A DNA stretch of 56,011 nucleotides. Source: an uncultured Burkholderiales bacterium. GTDB taxonomy: Bacteria > Pseudomonadota > Gammaproteobacteria > Burkholderiales > Burkholderiaceae_C. Position 1 is the stretch's first letter, and each line of letters opens with the position of its first letter. Position numbers and translations under genes: made by a program. Under the pieces are notes generated by a model, which saw nothing but the letters and a program-made list of their open reading frames with translations, ran no database searches and was not told the DNA's origin. The stretch is taken from the NCBI GenBank assembly GCA_903844385.1, contig CAIMTJ010000128.1:1-56011 (forward strand), written 5' to 3'. Below are positions 16,244-27,048 of this stretch, in pieces.

Positions 16244-17115
16244 ACCATGCTCCTCAGTGCAAAGGCACTCACCATCATGCCTGATACAAACATGGGCACG
16301 CCAAAGGCACTGACCCAAAGGGCTTTGCCCACCGGGTCTTTGATGAACTTGAACATCAGTGGCCATTGAGCCAAAGACAACACCAGCACCGCCAAGGCAC
16401 TCGTCTGCTGGTGCCCTTGGAGCAGCAACAAGGCCACTGACCATTGCGCCAAGGTCATGATCAAACTCGACATCCAAGCAGCCCCCTTCTCGCCCATCAA
16501 GACGGGCAAGGAGCGCACATTCATCAAGCGGTCCCCCTCCATGGCTTTGAAATCGTTGAGGGTCATGATCCCGTGCGCCCCGAAACTGTAGAGAAGAGCA
16601 AAGACGACGATGATTTTGGGGGGAAATTGGTTGCCCAGCATCACCGCAGCACCGGTGAGCCAGGCGAGCCCCTCATAGCTCAGCGCACAAGCGGCATTGC
16701 CTATCCAGCCATTTTGTTTGAACCGCCAAGGTGGCGCGGAATAGGCCCATGCCAAGACCAGACCCAATGCGCCCGCTCTAAAGGCCCATGGCCCCAAGCC
16801 CCAAGCCCACACGAGCGAGAGCAGCGTCCAAACCAGGGCCAGCCACAGTCCCCAGTGCCCGGGGATGCGACCCGATGGAATGGGTCGTTTGGGCTCATTG
16901 ATGGCATCGACATGGCGATCAAACCAATCGTTACAAGCTTGGCTGCAAGCACACACCATGGGTCCTGCCAAAATGATGCCCCACAGCACCACGCCCCAGT
17001 GCTCCTCGATCGGCACGCCCGTCGACACCACGCCGCAGGCATAAGCCCACATGGGCGGAAACCAGGTGATGGGTTTGAAGAGCTCCGCGATGGCGCTCAG
17101 TTGGGGGACAGTCAT
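16240..17115 (-). CDS. bchG: Bacteriochlorophyll synthase (tail prenyltransferase)
   Basis: UbiA-family membrane prenyltransferase of 291 residues that esterifies bacteriochlorophyllide a with geranylgeranyl or phytyl diphosphate. The Asp-rich first motif is CNDWFDRHVDAINEPKRPIP (about residues 61-80) and the second Asp region is HGIMTLNDFKAMEGDR. Eight or nine hydrophobic helices are evident. The ATG at 17115 (MTVPQLSAIAELFKPITWFP) fits the family start; the longer frame extends over the PpsR box and is rejected. First gene of bchG-bch2-bchP. Confidence 0.95.
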   Translation of the reverse strand: MTVPQLSAIAELFKPITWFPPMWAYACGVVSTGVPIEEHWGVVLWGIILAGPMVCACSQACNDWFDRHVDAINEPKRPIPSGRIPGHWGLWLALVWTLLSLVWAWGLGPWAFRAGALGLVLAWAYSAPPWRFKQNGWIGNAACALSYEGLAWLTGAAVMLGNQFPPKIIVVFALLYSFGAHGIMTLNDFKAMEGDRLMNVRSLPVLMGEKGAAWMSSLIMTLAQWSVALLLLQGHQQTSALAVLVLSLAQWPLMFKFIKDPVGKALWVSAFGVPMFVSGMMVSAFALRSMV

Positions 17116-17144
17116 GCGAACATTTTTGACTTTACAACTCAAGT

Positions 17145-17162
17145 TGTCAATAGTAGTTGACA
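17145..17162. promoter_or_regulatory. PpsR/CrtJ-type box between bchG and bciB
   Basis: A perfect TGT-N12-ACA palindrome (TGTCAATAGTAGTTGACA) sits 30 bases before bchG (minus) and 166 bases before bciB (plus). A possible partner 8 bp away (17119-17136) keeps only its ACA arm. It may control both divergent units. Confidence 0.65.
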
Positions 17163-17200
17163 CCAATATCAAAATAATTGAAGTTCATTACAATGAAAAA

Positions 17201-17332
17201 ATGAAACAATGGGTGTATTTTTGTATTCAAATGGCCATATCGACTTCGCCTCGAGCTCCAGACCAGAGCCCCCAAGATCAAGACGCTAGGGCCAACGCCA
17301 AAAAAGTACCCGCTTTAAAAACGTCGACATGA
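17201..17332 (+). CDS. Possible 43-residue upstream ORF coupled to bciB
   Basis: An ORF starting MKQWVYFCIQMAISTS and ending in a Lys/Ala-rich tail has a TGA that overlaps the bciB ATG (ATGA). The composition is unremarkable and no domain is visible. It may be a leader ORF that couples translation to bciB, or simply an open frame. No good ribosome-binding site precedes it. Confidence 0.25.
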   Translation: MKQWVYFCIQMAISTSPRAPDQSPQDQDARANAKKVPALKTST

Positions 17333-18579
17333 ACCATTCGCCAGATCCGAGCCCAGATCTTCAGCCCAATTCGGCCCCCAGTCCGCACCGCAACTTGTGC
17401 ACCGATTGCGGCATTTCACGCTCTTCCGAGCCCAAACGCTGTGCCAGCGCCTGTCAGTTCATCTCGCCCCAGTACGCGGCCCTGGAGAGCCGCGTCCACG
17501 GCCGAGCCAGAGACCCCAACCGTGCTGATGAATTGCATTTTGGCCCCTTCTTGCACATGCACCGAGCCAGCCTGAAGAAACCCAGCCCGGGGGCACAGTG
17601 GAGTGGCATCACCACGCGCATTGCAGAAGTCTTGTTGGCTAGCAAGGTGATCGACGCTGTTCTCACCATGGAGGCCGACCCCAACGATCGCTGGCGCCCT
17701 TCCCCCGTTTTGATTGACCAGCCCGAGGACATGGCCAAGGCACGGGGCATGCGCATGGGCTATGCGCCACTCTTGTCCTTGCTCGAGCCGGCTCAACAAA
17801 AGGGCTACAAGCGCCTGGCGGTCATTGGAATCCCTTGCCAAGTTTATGCCTTAAGGGCGCTAGAGAAAACGCTCGGGTTTGAGAAAATCTACGTGATCGG
17901 CACCCCTTGCTCAGACAACACGAGCACGGAGAATTTTCATCAGTTCCTCAATTTGATCACGCCCAACCCCAAAGCCGTGACCTACTTGGAGTTCAAAGCC
18001 AACTACCATGTTGAGTTGCGTTATCAAAACGGCAGTCGCCAAGAAATTCCCTTTCTTCAACTGCCGCTTGCAGACTTGCCCAAGGATTTCTTTCCCTTGA
18101 CTTGCCGCACCTGTGTGGACTACACCAATGTGCTGGCGGACATCACGGTGGGCTATATGGGCGGTGAGGGCGAGCAATGGGTCATCACCCGAAACCAAAC
18201 GGGAGAACAATTGCTCTCTCTCTTGGGCGACGAAGTCGAGCTCAAAAAAACTGGCAGTGCGGGCAAACGCCATTCGGCCGTGCTGGGCTTTAAAAAAAAT
18301 GTGGAGCTCGCCGCCGGTGGTCTCCCGCTTCGAAAAATGCCCCAGTGGCTTCGGCCCATCGTCTCATGGATCATGCCTCGCTTGGGTCCGCGCGGTCTCG
18401 AATTTGCCCGCACCCGCGTGGAGATGAAGGCCATCGAGTCGATCATCCACTTAAGGCGTGAGCAGCCCGCGCGCATGAAACACATGCTGCCCGAGCACAT
18501 CTGGGCCCTGGCAAAAGCTTATGATTTAAAACCCCAAGCCGATGAGGTTCAAGTCTCTGGCGCGCGAGCGGCACTTTGA
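17329..18579 (+). CDS. bciB: Ferredoxin-dependent 8-vinyl reductase (BciB, FrhB family)
   Basis: A 416-residue protein of the coenzyme F420 hydrogenase beta-subunit (FrhB) family. The version found in photosynthesis clusters, BciB, reduces the 8-vinyl group of divinyl (proto)chlorophyllide using ferredoxin. Iron-sulphur Cys groups are visible: NLCTDCGISRSSEPKRCASA (residues 22-41), IGIPCQVYALRALEK, IGTPCSDN and LTCRTCVDYTNVLADITVGY. This is the only vinyl reductase seen here (no bchJ). It is divergent from bchG and converges with ppsR, with 26 bases between stop codons. Confidence 0.92.
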   Translation: MNHSPDPSPDLQPNSAPSPHRNLCTDCGISRSSEPKRCASACQFISPQYAALESRVHGRARDPNRADELHFGPFLHMHRASLKKPSPGAQWSGITTRIAEVLLASKVIDAVLTMEADPNDRWRPSPVLIDQPEDMAKARGMRMGYAPLLSLLEPAQQKGYKRLAVIGIPCQVYALRALEKTLGFEKIYVIGTPCSDNTSTENFHQFLNLITPNPKAVTYLEFKANYHVELRYQNGSRQEIPFLQLPLADLPKDFFPLTCRTCVDYTNVLADITVGYMGGEGEQWVITRNQTGEQLLSLLGDEVELKKTGSAGKRHSAVLGFKKNVELAAGGLPLRKMPQWLRPIVSWIMPRLGPRGLEFARTRVEMKAIESIIHLRREQPARMKHMLPEHIWALAKAYDLKPQADEVQVSGARAAL

Positions 18580-18605
18580 AGCCCTCGAGCCCCTAGCAAC
18601 GCCCA

Positions 18606-20027
18606 TCAAGGCTTGTCGTTGACTTCGGCCATGCCGTAGCGGTGCAGCTTGATGTAGAGACTTTGGCGCGAGAGCCCCAGCATTTCGGCCGCTGAGGCGC
18701 GGTTGTTTTGGGTGAGCTCCAGGGCTGACTGGATGCACATTTTCTCAATCATGTCGGTGGTCTCACCAACAATATCCTTCATGGGCATGCGCCCCACGAG
18801 TTGGGACAGTTGCGAGACGGAGCCGGCCATGCTGCTCGACGAGACCGGGCCCGTTTGAGACAAGCGGTGCACGTCACGAATAAAAAAGCCATACCGCTTG
18901 TCAGCACTGTCCAAGACCGAGGCGGAAATATCCACCTCCAAATTCAAGTTCGACTGGCTCACGAGTTCGGTGGCAAAATTTCTGATGGTGGAGAGTTGTT
19001 TCAAATTGTTGACCAAGACACCCCAATCCACCCCGCCGCGGCCCAGCCATGGCTCGAAATGCTGCCCCACGACTTGGGCCAAGGAAAATGCCCCCGACAT
19101 GGCCATGAACTCCTCGTTCACACTCAAGATCAGACCCGACGCATCGGTCACCACAAAACCATAGGGCGCTTTTTGCAGCGCATCCGTGTACCACGCTTGA
19201 ATGGGTTTGTCCGTGATCGTGGCTGAGGTGCTTGACTTGGCCCCCAGACGCACCATCAGTTGCGTACCCCCTTCTTGCACAATCAAGTCCGCTGCCATGG
19301 TGTACGCTTGCCCCAAGGCACTGACCTTGGTCGTGATGCCACTGGTCTTGCCAGTCGTCTGCGCCAGACTGAGCATGGCATCGATCTCTTCACGCTCTGT
19401 GCTGTCGAAACACTGAGAAAACTCCTGGCCCACCAACTTCTTGGCGTCTTGCTGACCCAAGGCCTTGGCCGCTGCCGTGTTGGCCTGGGCGATTTTCTTG
19501 GTCGACAAGTCCAGGACCACGATGGGCTCGGAGGCGGTTTCAAACAGCAATTTGTAGCGCGACTCGGTGTGCCTCAAACGCATGTAGTCGCGCTCCATCG
19601 AGCGTTGCGTGTCCATGAGTTTTTGCTGCATCTTCGACATGGAGCCCAGGTCACGCCCGATCATGACCAGGTGCTCAGCGTCTTGAAACTTGAACAAGTG
19701 AACCAAAAAGGGGGCAGACAATTTGGCCGGAGACAAGAAATTGATATGACGCCACTGAAAATCAGCACCCTGGGCCACAAAATGATCGAGGTTGGTGGGG
19801 GTTTTGAGGAGGTTCATGAACTTGTCAACGGAGTCCGCCCCGGTCCATTGCGAGAGGTTTTCTCCGACCCAACCGTCGAGTTTGACGCGACCGAGCTCCA
19901 GCCCCTTGGTCTTCACAGACAGCACTTGGAAGGTTTTGGGCTGCAAAACCACCACCAAGTCGGCCAGTCCCATGATGAGGGATTCAGACAAGTTCAACTG
20001 CTGAGGTATTTCGAGCACGTTTTTCAA
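18606..20027 (-). CDS. ppsR: PpsR/CrtJ transcriptional repressor of photosynthesis genes
   Basis: A 473-residue PAS-HTH regulator. N-terminal domain (about 1-130), a glutamine-rich coiled linker (KMQQKLMDTQRSMERDYMRL), two PAS domains (about 160-270 and 285-400) and a Fis-type helix-turn-helix at the C-terminus (NNRASAAEMLGLSRQSLYIK). It should bind the TGT-N12-ACA boxes listed here under high oxygen or light. A Cys in the HTH region (EKMCIQSALELT) matches the redox-active Cys of CrtJ by position; the only other Cys is in FSQCFDSTE. A one-mismatch box upstream suggests autoregulation. aerR lies upstream on the same strand. Confidence 0.95.
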   Translation of the reverse strand: MKNVLEIPQQLNLSESLIMGLADLVVVLQPKTFQVLSVKTKGLELGRVKLDGWVGENLSQWTGADSVDKFMNLLKTPTNLDHFVAQGADFQWRHINFLSPAKLSAPFLVHLFKFQDAEHLVMIGRDLGSMSKMQQKLMDTQRSMERDYMRLRHTESRYKLLFETASEPIVVLDLSTKKIAQANTAAAKALGQQDAKKLVGQEFSQCFDSTEREEIDAMLSLAQTTGKTSGITTKVSALGQAYTMAADLIVQEGGTQLMVRLGAKSSTSATITDKPIQAWYTDALQKAPYGFVVTDASGLILSVNEEFMAMSGAFSLAQVVGQHFEPWLGRGGVDWGVLVNNLKQLSTIRNFATELVSQSNLNLEVDISASVLDSADKRYGFFIRDVHRLSQTGPVSSSSMAGSVSQLSQLVGRMPMKDIVGETTDMIEKMCIQSALELTQNNRASAAEMLGLSRQSLYIKLHRYGMAEVNDKP

Positions 20028-20057
20028 ATCAACTCAACCCGGTTTAACGCGCTAATG

Positions 20058-20075
20058 CGTCAACGTTAATGGACA
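20058..20075 (-). promoter_or_regulatory. One-mismatch PpsR box upstream of ppsR
   Basis: CGT-N12-ACA on the plus strand (TGT-N12-ACG read on the minus strand) starts 31 bases before the ppsR start codon. One arm base differs from the consensus and no partner lies 8 bp away, so binding would be weaker; autoregulation is inferred. Confidence 0.4.
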
Positions 20076-20132
20076 AAAGGACCGGGGAAATCACGCATCA
20101 ATTGGCGCATTATTCCCGTTCCTGACAACCTC

Positions 20133-20154
20133 ATTTTAGGAGGAACCCTAAAAT
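20133..20154. repeat. 8-bp inverted repeat in the ppsR upstream region
   Basis: ATTTTAGG and CCTAAAAT are separated by 6 bases. It could be an operator or a short hairpin in the ppsR leader. No T-run follows. Confidence 0.35.
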
Positions 20155-20212
20155 TTCTATGTGTTTTCAACAACATATCTGCAACCATTGAACTCTCAAT
20201 TTTACTTTTTGA

Positions 20213-20231
20213 TTATAAATACTATTTATAA
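20213..20231. repeat. 19-bp AT palindrome between aerR and ppsR
   Basis: TTATAAATA-C-TATTTATAA is a perfect 9-bp palindrome around one central base, in the AT-rich gap of 269 bases downstream of aerR and upstream of ppsR. It does not match the PpsR, FNR or Fur consensus. It may be an operator or a promoter element. Confidence 0.4.
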
Positions 20232-20296
20232 GTCATGGTTGCTTTACAGTAGACGACGTCTTGCAAAGTCACCATTTTCATGACCATTGTGTTGTT

Positions 20297-21415
20297 TTAC
20301 CCCACCCCTTGAGCATATCGCCTTGAGTTTGACGATTGGCGTGAGGACGCCTTGTGCAGCTTGGATGCGGGCAGTGGGTTCGGTTTTCGGCTCGATGAGG
20401 TCACCAACTTCGGCTGAGTAAGAGCCTGATCAAGGGGTGGCGAGGCGGCCAGGGACAGGCTCAACTCGGTGGCCGTCAAGGCATTGAGTTTTCTCACCTT
20501 GCGATGGATTCGCACGAGTTTGAGCCCCAAGCTGTGTGCCTCTCGGGCGTTGTAACAAAGTCCGTGCACCCCCATGCGGGCTTGCAGCTCCTGCTCCCAA
20601 GCCACCACAGGGCCACCGAGCAAGCACTGAATATCTTGATTTTTAGAGACGGACTTCACGCGCTTGATCAGTAACTGCAAACCAGGCAAGTCACTGCTGG
20701 TGGACGCACTCACACAAAACAAATCCACCCATTGGGTACTCACCAATTGAAGGATGTCTTTCTCGCTGCGCTCAAAACCAGGGGTGACATTCCATCCCTT
20801 TCGTTGCAGGTACTGAGACACCAACAAAGGGCCCAGGGTATGCTGCGAGCCATCTGCCATGCTGACCATGGCCTGAAAGCGATGGGCCATGGGGGTGAGG
20901 GTCAACACATCGGGGCGGACAAACTCGGTGCTGCCCAGCAGCACAAAGCCTTTGACGATCCAAGATGCGCGGGTGACATCAAAAAAAGTAATTTCATCGC
21001 GCTCCCACAAATCTTGCAACAAGCGAACCGTCTTGGGGATCACATCCAAATAAAAGACCTCGATGTCCAAACCCGCTGCCAGCGTGCCCTGCGCATACAC
21101 CAAGAACTCGTCGGCCGTGAGGTCCAAACTCGCCCGAGAGCACTGCTCAACGTGGCGGGTCAAATCGAAGGGGTCGAGACTGCTTTTGGCCTGCGAGTGA
21201 AGGCATTGATTGACCATGGTGGTCATGGGGGGCGACGCCACCGACACGGGTGCGCCCTCCCGGGTCGATGCACTGGGGCTTGGGGAGTTTTGAGCGATCA
21301 CGCGAACCAAATCAGGGATGATTTCGCTCACCAAGGACGTGAACAGACGGGACAAATGTGGTTGATTCAATTGCGATTGCCCTCTCTCTGTGCTCCAAGT
21401 CATCGATGAATTCAT
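20297..21415 (-). CDS. aerR: AerR/PpaA cobalamin-binding photosynthesis regulator
   Basis: A 372-residue regulator whose middle and C-terminal part is a B12-binding domain of the SCHIC type found in AerR/PpaA. Visible segments: VRLLQDLWERDEITFFDVTR (helical cap), GSQHTLGPLLVSQYLQRKGW with the His expected to bind cobalamin, VDLFCVSASTS and QCLLGGPVV. AerR antagonises CrtJ/PpsR in a light-dependent manner in Rhodobacter. The start is probably at MNSSMTWSTERG (21415). The C-terminus carries a Ser/Lys/Arg-rich tail of about 35 residues (SSRKPNPLPASKLHKASSRQ) that could touch nucleic acid. It lies upstream of ppsR, same strand. Confidence 0.88.
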   Translation of the reverse strand: MNSSMTWSTERGQSQLNQPHLSRLFTSLVSEIIPDLVRVIAQNSPSPSASTREGAPVSVASPPMTTMVNQCLHSQAKSSLDPFDLTRHVEQCSRASLDLTADEFLVYAQGTLAAGLDIEVFYLDVIPKTVRLLQDLWERDEITFFDVTRASWIVKGFVLLGSTEFVRPDVLTLTPMAHRFQAMVSMADGSQHTLGPLLVSQYLQRKGWNVTPGFERSEKDILQLVSTQWVDLFCVSASTSSDLPGLQLLIKRVKSVSKNQDIQCLLGGPVVAWEQELQARMGVHGLCYNAREAHSLGLKLVRIHRKVRKLNALTATELSLSLAASPPLDQALTQPKLVTSSSRKPNPLPASKLHKASSRQSSNSRRYAQGVG

Positions 21416-21491
21416 GATCCGCCTCAGCAGCCTCAGCCAAGGCTGCAATCCAACACGATTGCACACTCGCCAAGGTGTGGGATGCCCACAG

Positions 21492-21570
21492 TGTCCAATA
21501 AAAATGACAGATCAATACTAGTGAAAACCCCTAATCTGTAATTCAAATTTAACGTCAATTTAAGTTGACA
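21492..21570. promoter_or_regulatory. Two PpsR-type boxes between aerR and bchF
   Basis: A perfect box TGT-N12-ACA at 21492-21509 and a one-mismatch box CGT-N12-ACA at 21553-21570 lie 43 bp apart in the divergent aerR/bchF region. TTGACA (21565-21570), an 18-bp spacer and TAAAGT (21589-21594) form a possible bchF promoter overlapping the second box. The wide spacing differs from the 8-bp pairs elsewhere. Confidence 0.6.
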
Positions 21571-21625
21571 CGCCACCCCATTCAGACATAAAGTCATGCC
21601 ATGTGAGGAACCAACCCTGAGCACC

Positions 21626-23499
<1,874 letters not shown>

Positions 23500-23573
23500 A
23501 GCACCCCAACACGCAACCCTAACCTTCTTCACTTCTTCACCGCTTCACCTCCACACCCGACAGCTCAAGCCCT

Positions 23574-25298
23574 ATGCAACTCACACTCTGGACTTACGAA
23601 GGCCCCCCGCACATCGGTGCGATGCGGCTGGCCACCTCCATGACAGATGTTCATTACGTTTTGCATGCCCCTCAAGGCGACACCTACGCTGACTTGCTCT
23701 TCACCATGATCGAGCGCTTGCCAAGACGCCCGCCCGTCACCTACACCACCTTCCAAGCCCGAGACCTGGGAGGCGACACAGCGCAGCTCTTTATCGACGC
23801 CGTCCTCCAAGCCCAAGAGCGCTTCAAGCCCAGCGCTTTGTTGGTCGGGGCATCGTGCACGGCCGAGCTCATTCAAGACGACCCCGGTGGTTTGGCCTTG
23901 GGCCTGCAGCTCAAGACCCCGGTGATTGCACTCGATTTACCCGCCTACCAGCGCAAAGAAAATTGGGGCTGTGCCGAGAGCTTTTATCACCTGGTGCGCC
24001 ATCTCCTCAAGCGCCAACAAGCCCAGGAGCAAGAGAGTGAACCAGCCCACGCGCAAAAGTCTACCCACCCCAAGACAACAGGTCCGCGATGCAATCTGCT
24101 CGGCCCTACGGCGCTTGGGTTTCGTCACCGCGATGATGTGATTGAAATCAGCCGTTTATTGAGTGACTTAGGGATCACGATCAACGTGATCGCCCCCTTG
24201 AACGCGAGCGTGAGTGACATTGAGCATTTGCCACAAGCCGACTTCAACGTGGTGCTCTATCCAGAGACGGCGCACACGGTGGCGACCTGGCTAGAGCGAG
24301 AGTACAAGCAGCCCTTCACCAAAACCATCCCCATCGGACACCGCGGCACCATCGCCTTTATCCGTGAAGTGCTCGCCTTGGCCCACTTGCCAGTGCAAGA
24401 AGACTTGATTGACACACTGTCAAAGCGATCGCACGCGTCTTGGTATGCCGCGTCGGTGGACTCGACCTACCTCACCAACAAACGGGTGTTCATCTTTGGC
24501 GACGCCTCACACGCCATAGCGGCCGCACGTGTGGCCCACGAAGAGATGGGCTTTCATGTGGTGGGACTGGGCACCTACAGCCGAGAGTTTGCCAGGGATA
24601 TCCGAGAGGCTGCAGCGCTCTACAACATCAAAGCCCTGATCACCGACGACTACCTCGAGGTTGAAGAGCAAATTGAGGAGTTGCACCCCGAGCTCATTTT
24701 GGGCACCCAAATGGAGCGCCACATAGCCAAGCGACACGGCATTCCTTGCACGGTGATCTCCGCACCCATGCACGTGCAAGACTTTCCAGCGCGTTACGCA
24801 CCCCAAATGGGGTTTGAAGGCGCCAATGTTCTTTTTGACACCTGGGTTCACCCTTTGATGATGGGGCTTGAGGAGCACTTGCTCGGGATGTTTCGCCAAG
24901 ATTTTGAATTCAACGACGAATCGGCGCCCTCTCATTTGGGTGGCGCAAAGAAGGCGTTGGGCGTCAAGGCTTTGGATGATGAAGCGCCTGGCCATGCGAC
25001 TGCCCACGCCCCTGCCCATGCCTCGGGCCCCGAGCTCGAACACGCCGGTGTGGCCGCGGGGGTTCAGGTCCAGACAACACAGGCGCTTGACGCCCCCTTG
25101 AGCCACACCAGTGGCGAGCAAAACCTGCAAGATTGGGTTCAAGTCTGGAGCCAAGACGCGCAGCTTGAACTCAAAAAAATACCTTTTTTTGTTCGCGGAA
25201 AAGCCAAACGCAACACTGAAAAATTCGCCAAAGAAACGGGGGTGATCCACATCACCGTCGAGACTTTGTACGAGGCAAAAGCTCACTTTAGCCGCTGA
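23574..25298 (+). CDS. bchB: Light-independent protochlorophyllide reductase subunit B
   Basis: The BchB partner of BchN, 574 residues. N-terminus [36 protein letters not shown] and [13 protein letters not shown] are family segments, and the C-terminal helical domain ends [20 protein letters not shown]. The protein is somewhat longer than most BchB (about 510-535 residues). Two low-complexity insertions account for this: residues about 152-170, and an Ala/His/Pro-rich linker at about 463-514 ([19 protein letters not shown]). These look like flexible spacers. bchL follows 54 bases later. Confidence 0.96.
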   Translation: MQLTLWTYEGPPHIGAMRLATSMTDVHYVLHAPQGDTYADLLFTMIERLPRRPPVTYTTFQARDLGGDTAQLFIDAVLQAQERFKPSALLVGASCTAELIQDDPGGLALGLQLKTPVIALDLPAYQRKENWGCAESFYHLVRHLLKRQQAQEQESEPAHAQKSTHPKTTGPRCNLLGPTALGFRHRDDVIEISRLLSDLGITINVIAPLNASVSDIEHLPQADFNVVLYPETAHTVATWLEREYKQPFTKTIPIGHRGTIAFIREVLALAHLPVQEDLIDTLSKRSHASWYAASVDSTYLTNKRVFIFGDASHAIAAARVAHEEMGFHVVGLGTYSREFARDIREAAALYNIKALITDDYLEVEEQIEELHPELILGTQMERHIAKRHGIPCTVISAPMHVQDFPARYAPQMGFEGANVLFDTWVHPLMMGLEEHLLGMFRQDFEFNDESAPSHLGGAKKALGVKALDDEAPGHATAHAPAHASGPELEHAGVAAGVQVQTTQALDAPLSHTSGEQNLQDWVQVWSQDAQLELKKIPFFVRGKAKRNTEKFAKETGVIHITVETLYEAKAHFSR

Positions 25299-25316
25299 CA
25301 GCGTTAGAACCCATGA

Positions 25317-26264
<948 letters not shown>

Positions 26265-26310
26265 TCTGCCACGACCCCCCTATTTTTCACCCCTCGACTT
26301 GAGTGTGACC

Positions 26311-27048
26311 ATGAACCCAACCCATCCAGCCTATTTGCAAAGACGCGGTGAAATCGAGCACTATTTCGACCGCACAGCCCATAAAACCTGGGAGCGATTG
26401 ACCTCCACCGACCCTGTGGGGCGCATCCGCGCGACGGTGCGTGCTGGCAGAGATGAGATGCGAGCCACGCTCATGTCTTGGCTGCCCGAGGACATGAACG
26501 GCATGCGGCTGCTCGACGCGGGCTGCGGCACCGGTGCGCTGGCGCTTTGCGCGGCCGATCGTGGTGCTCAGGTGTTGGCGATCGACCTCTCGGCCAATTT
26601 GATCCAGGTTGCACAACAACGCTACGCGGCCTTTGCCCCCTTGAGCGCTGGGGAGCCAGGCGCGAAGGCGCGCGGCAGCGTTGAGTTCGCCAGCGGCGAC
26701 ATGCTCGACCCAGAGCTTGGTGAATTTGACTATGTGGTTGGCATGGACTCCTTGATCCATTACGATGCGCCCGAGCTCATTGGCGGCATTCAAGCGCTGA
26801 GCGTTCGCACCAAGAAGGCCATCCTTTTCACCTTCCCGCCGCGCACCCCCTTGCTTGCTGTGGCACACCGTATCGGGCGCTTTTTTCCGCGCTCAGACCG
26901 CTCGCCCACCTTGGCGCCCGTGTCGCAACAAAGGATACGCGAGTCTCTTGAAAAAACCATCGTTGACCAAGGCTGGCGTGAAGGCCAGACCACTCGAGTC
27001 TCGCGCGGCTTTTACACATCCCAAGCCTGGGAGTGGGTGCGTTCATGA
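26311..27048 (+). CDS. bchM: Mg-protoporphyrin IX O-methyltransferase
   Basis: A 245-residue SAM-dependent methyltransferase acting after Mg-chelatase. SAM motif I is LLDAGCGTGALA (about residues 68-78), followed by the acidic strand end VLAIDLS and the post-motif GMDSLIHYDAPEL typical of BchM. The N-terminus EIEHYFDRTAHKTWERLTS also fits. The ATG at 26311 is chosen; the longer frame overlaps bchL. The stop overlaps the lhaA start (ATGA). Confidence 0.95.
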   Translation: MNPTHPAYLQRRGEIEHYFDRTAHKTWERLTSTDPVGRIRATVRAGRDEMRATLMSWLPEDMNGMRLLDAGCGTGALALCAADRGAQVLAIDLSANLIQVAQQRYAAFAPLSAGEPGAKARGSVEFASGDMLDPELGEFDYVVGMDSLIHYDAPELIGGIQALSVRTKKAILFTFPPRTPLLAVAHRIGRFFPRSDRSPTLAPVSQQRIRESLEKTIVDQGWREGQTTRVSRGFYTSQAWEWVRS

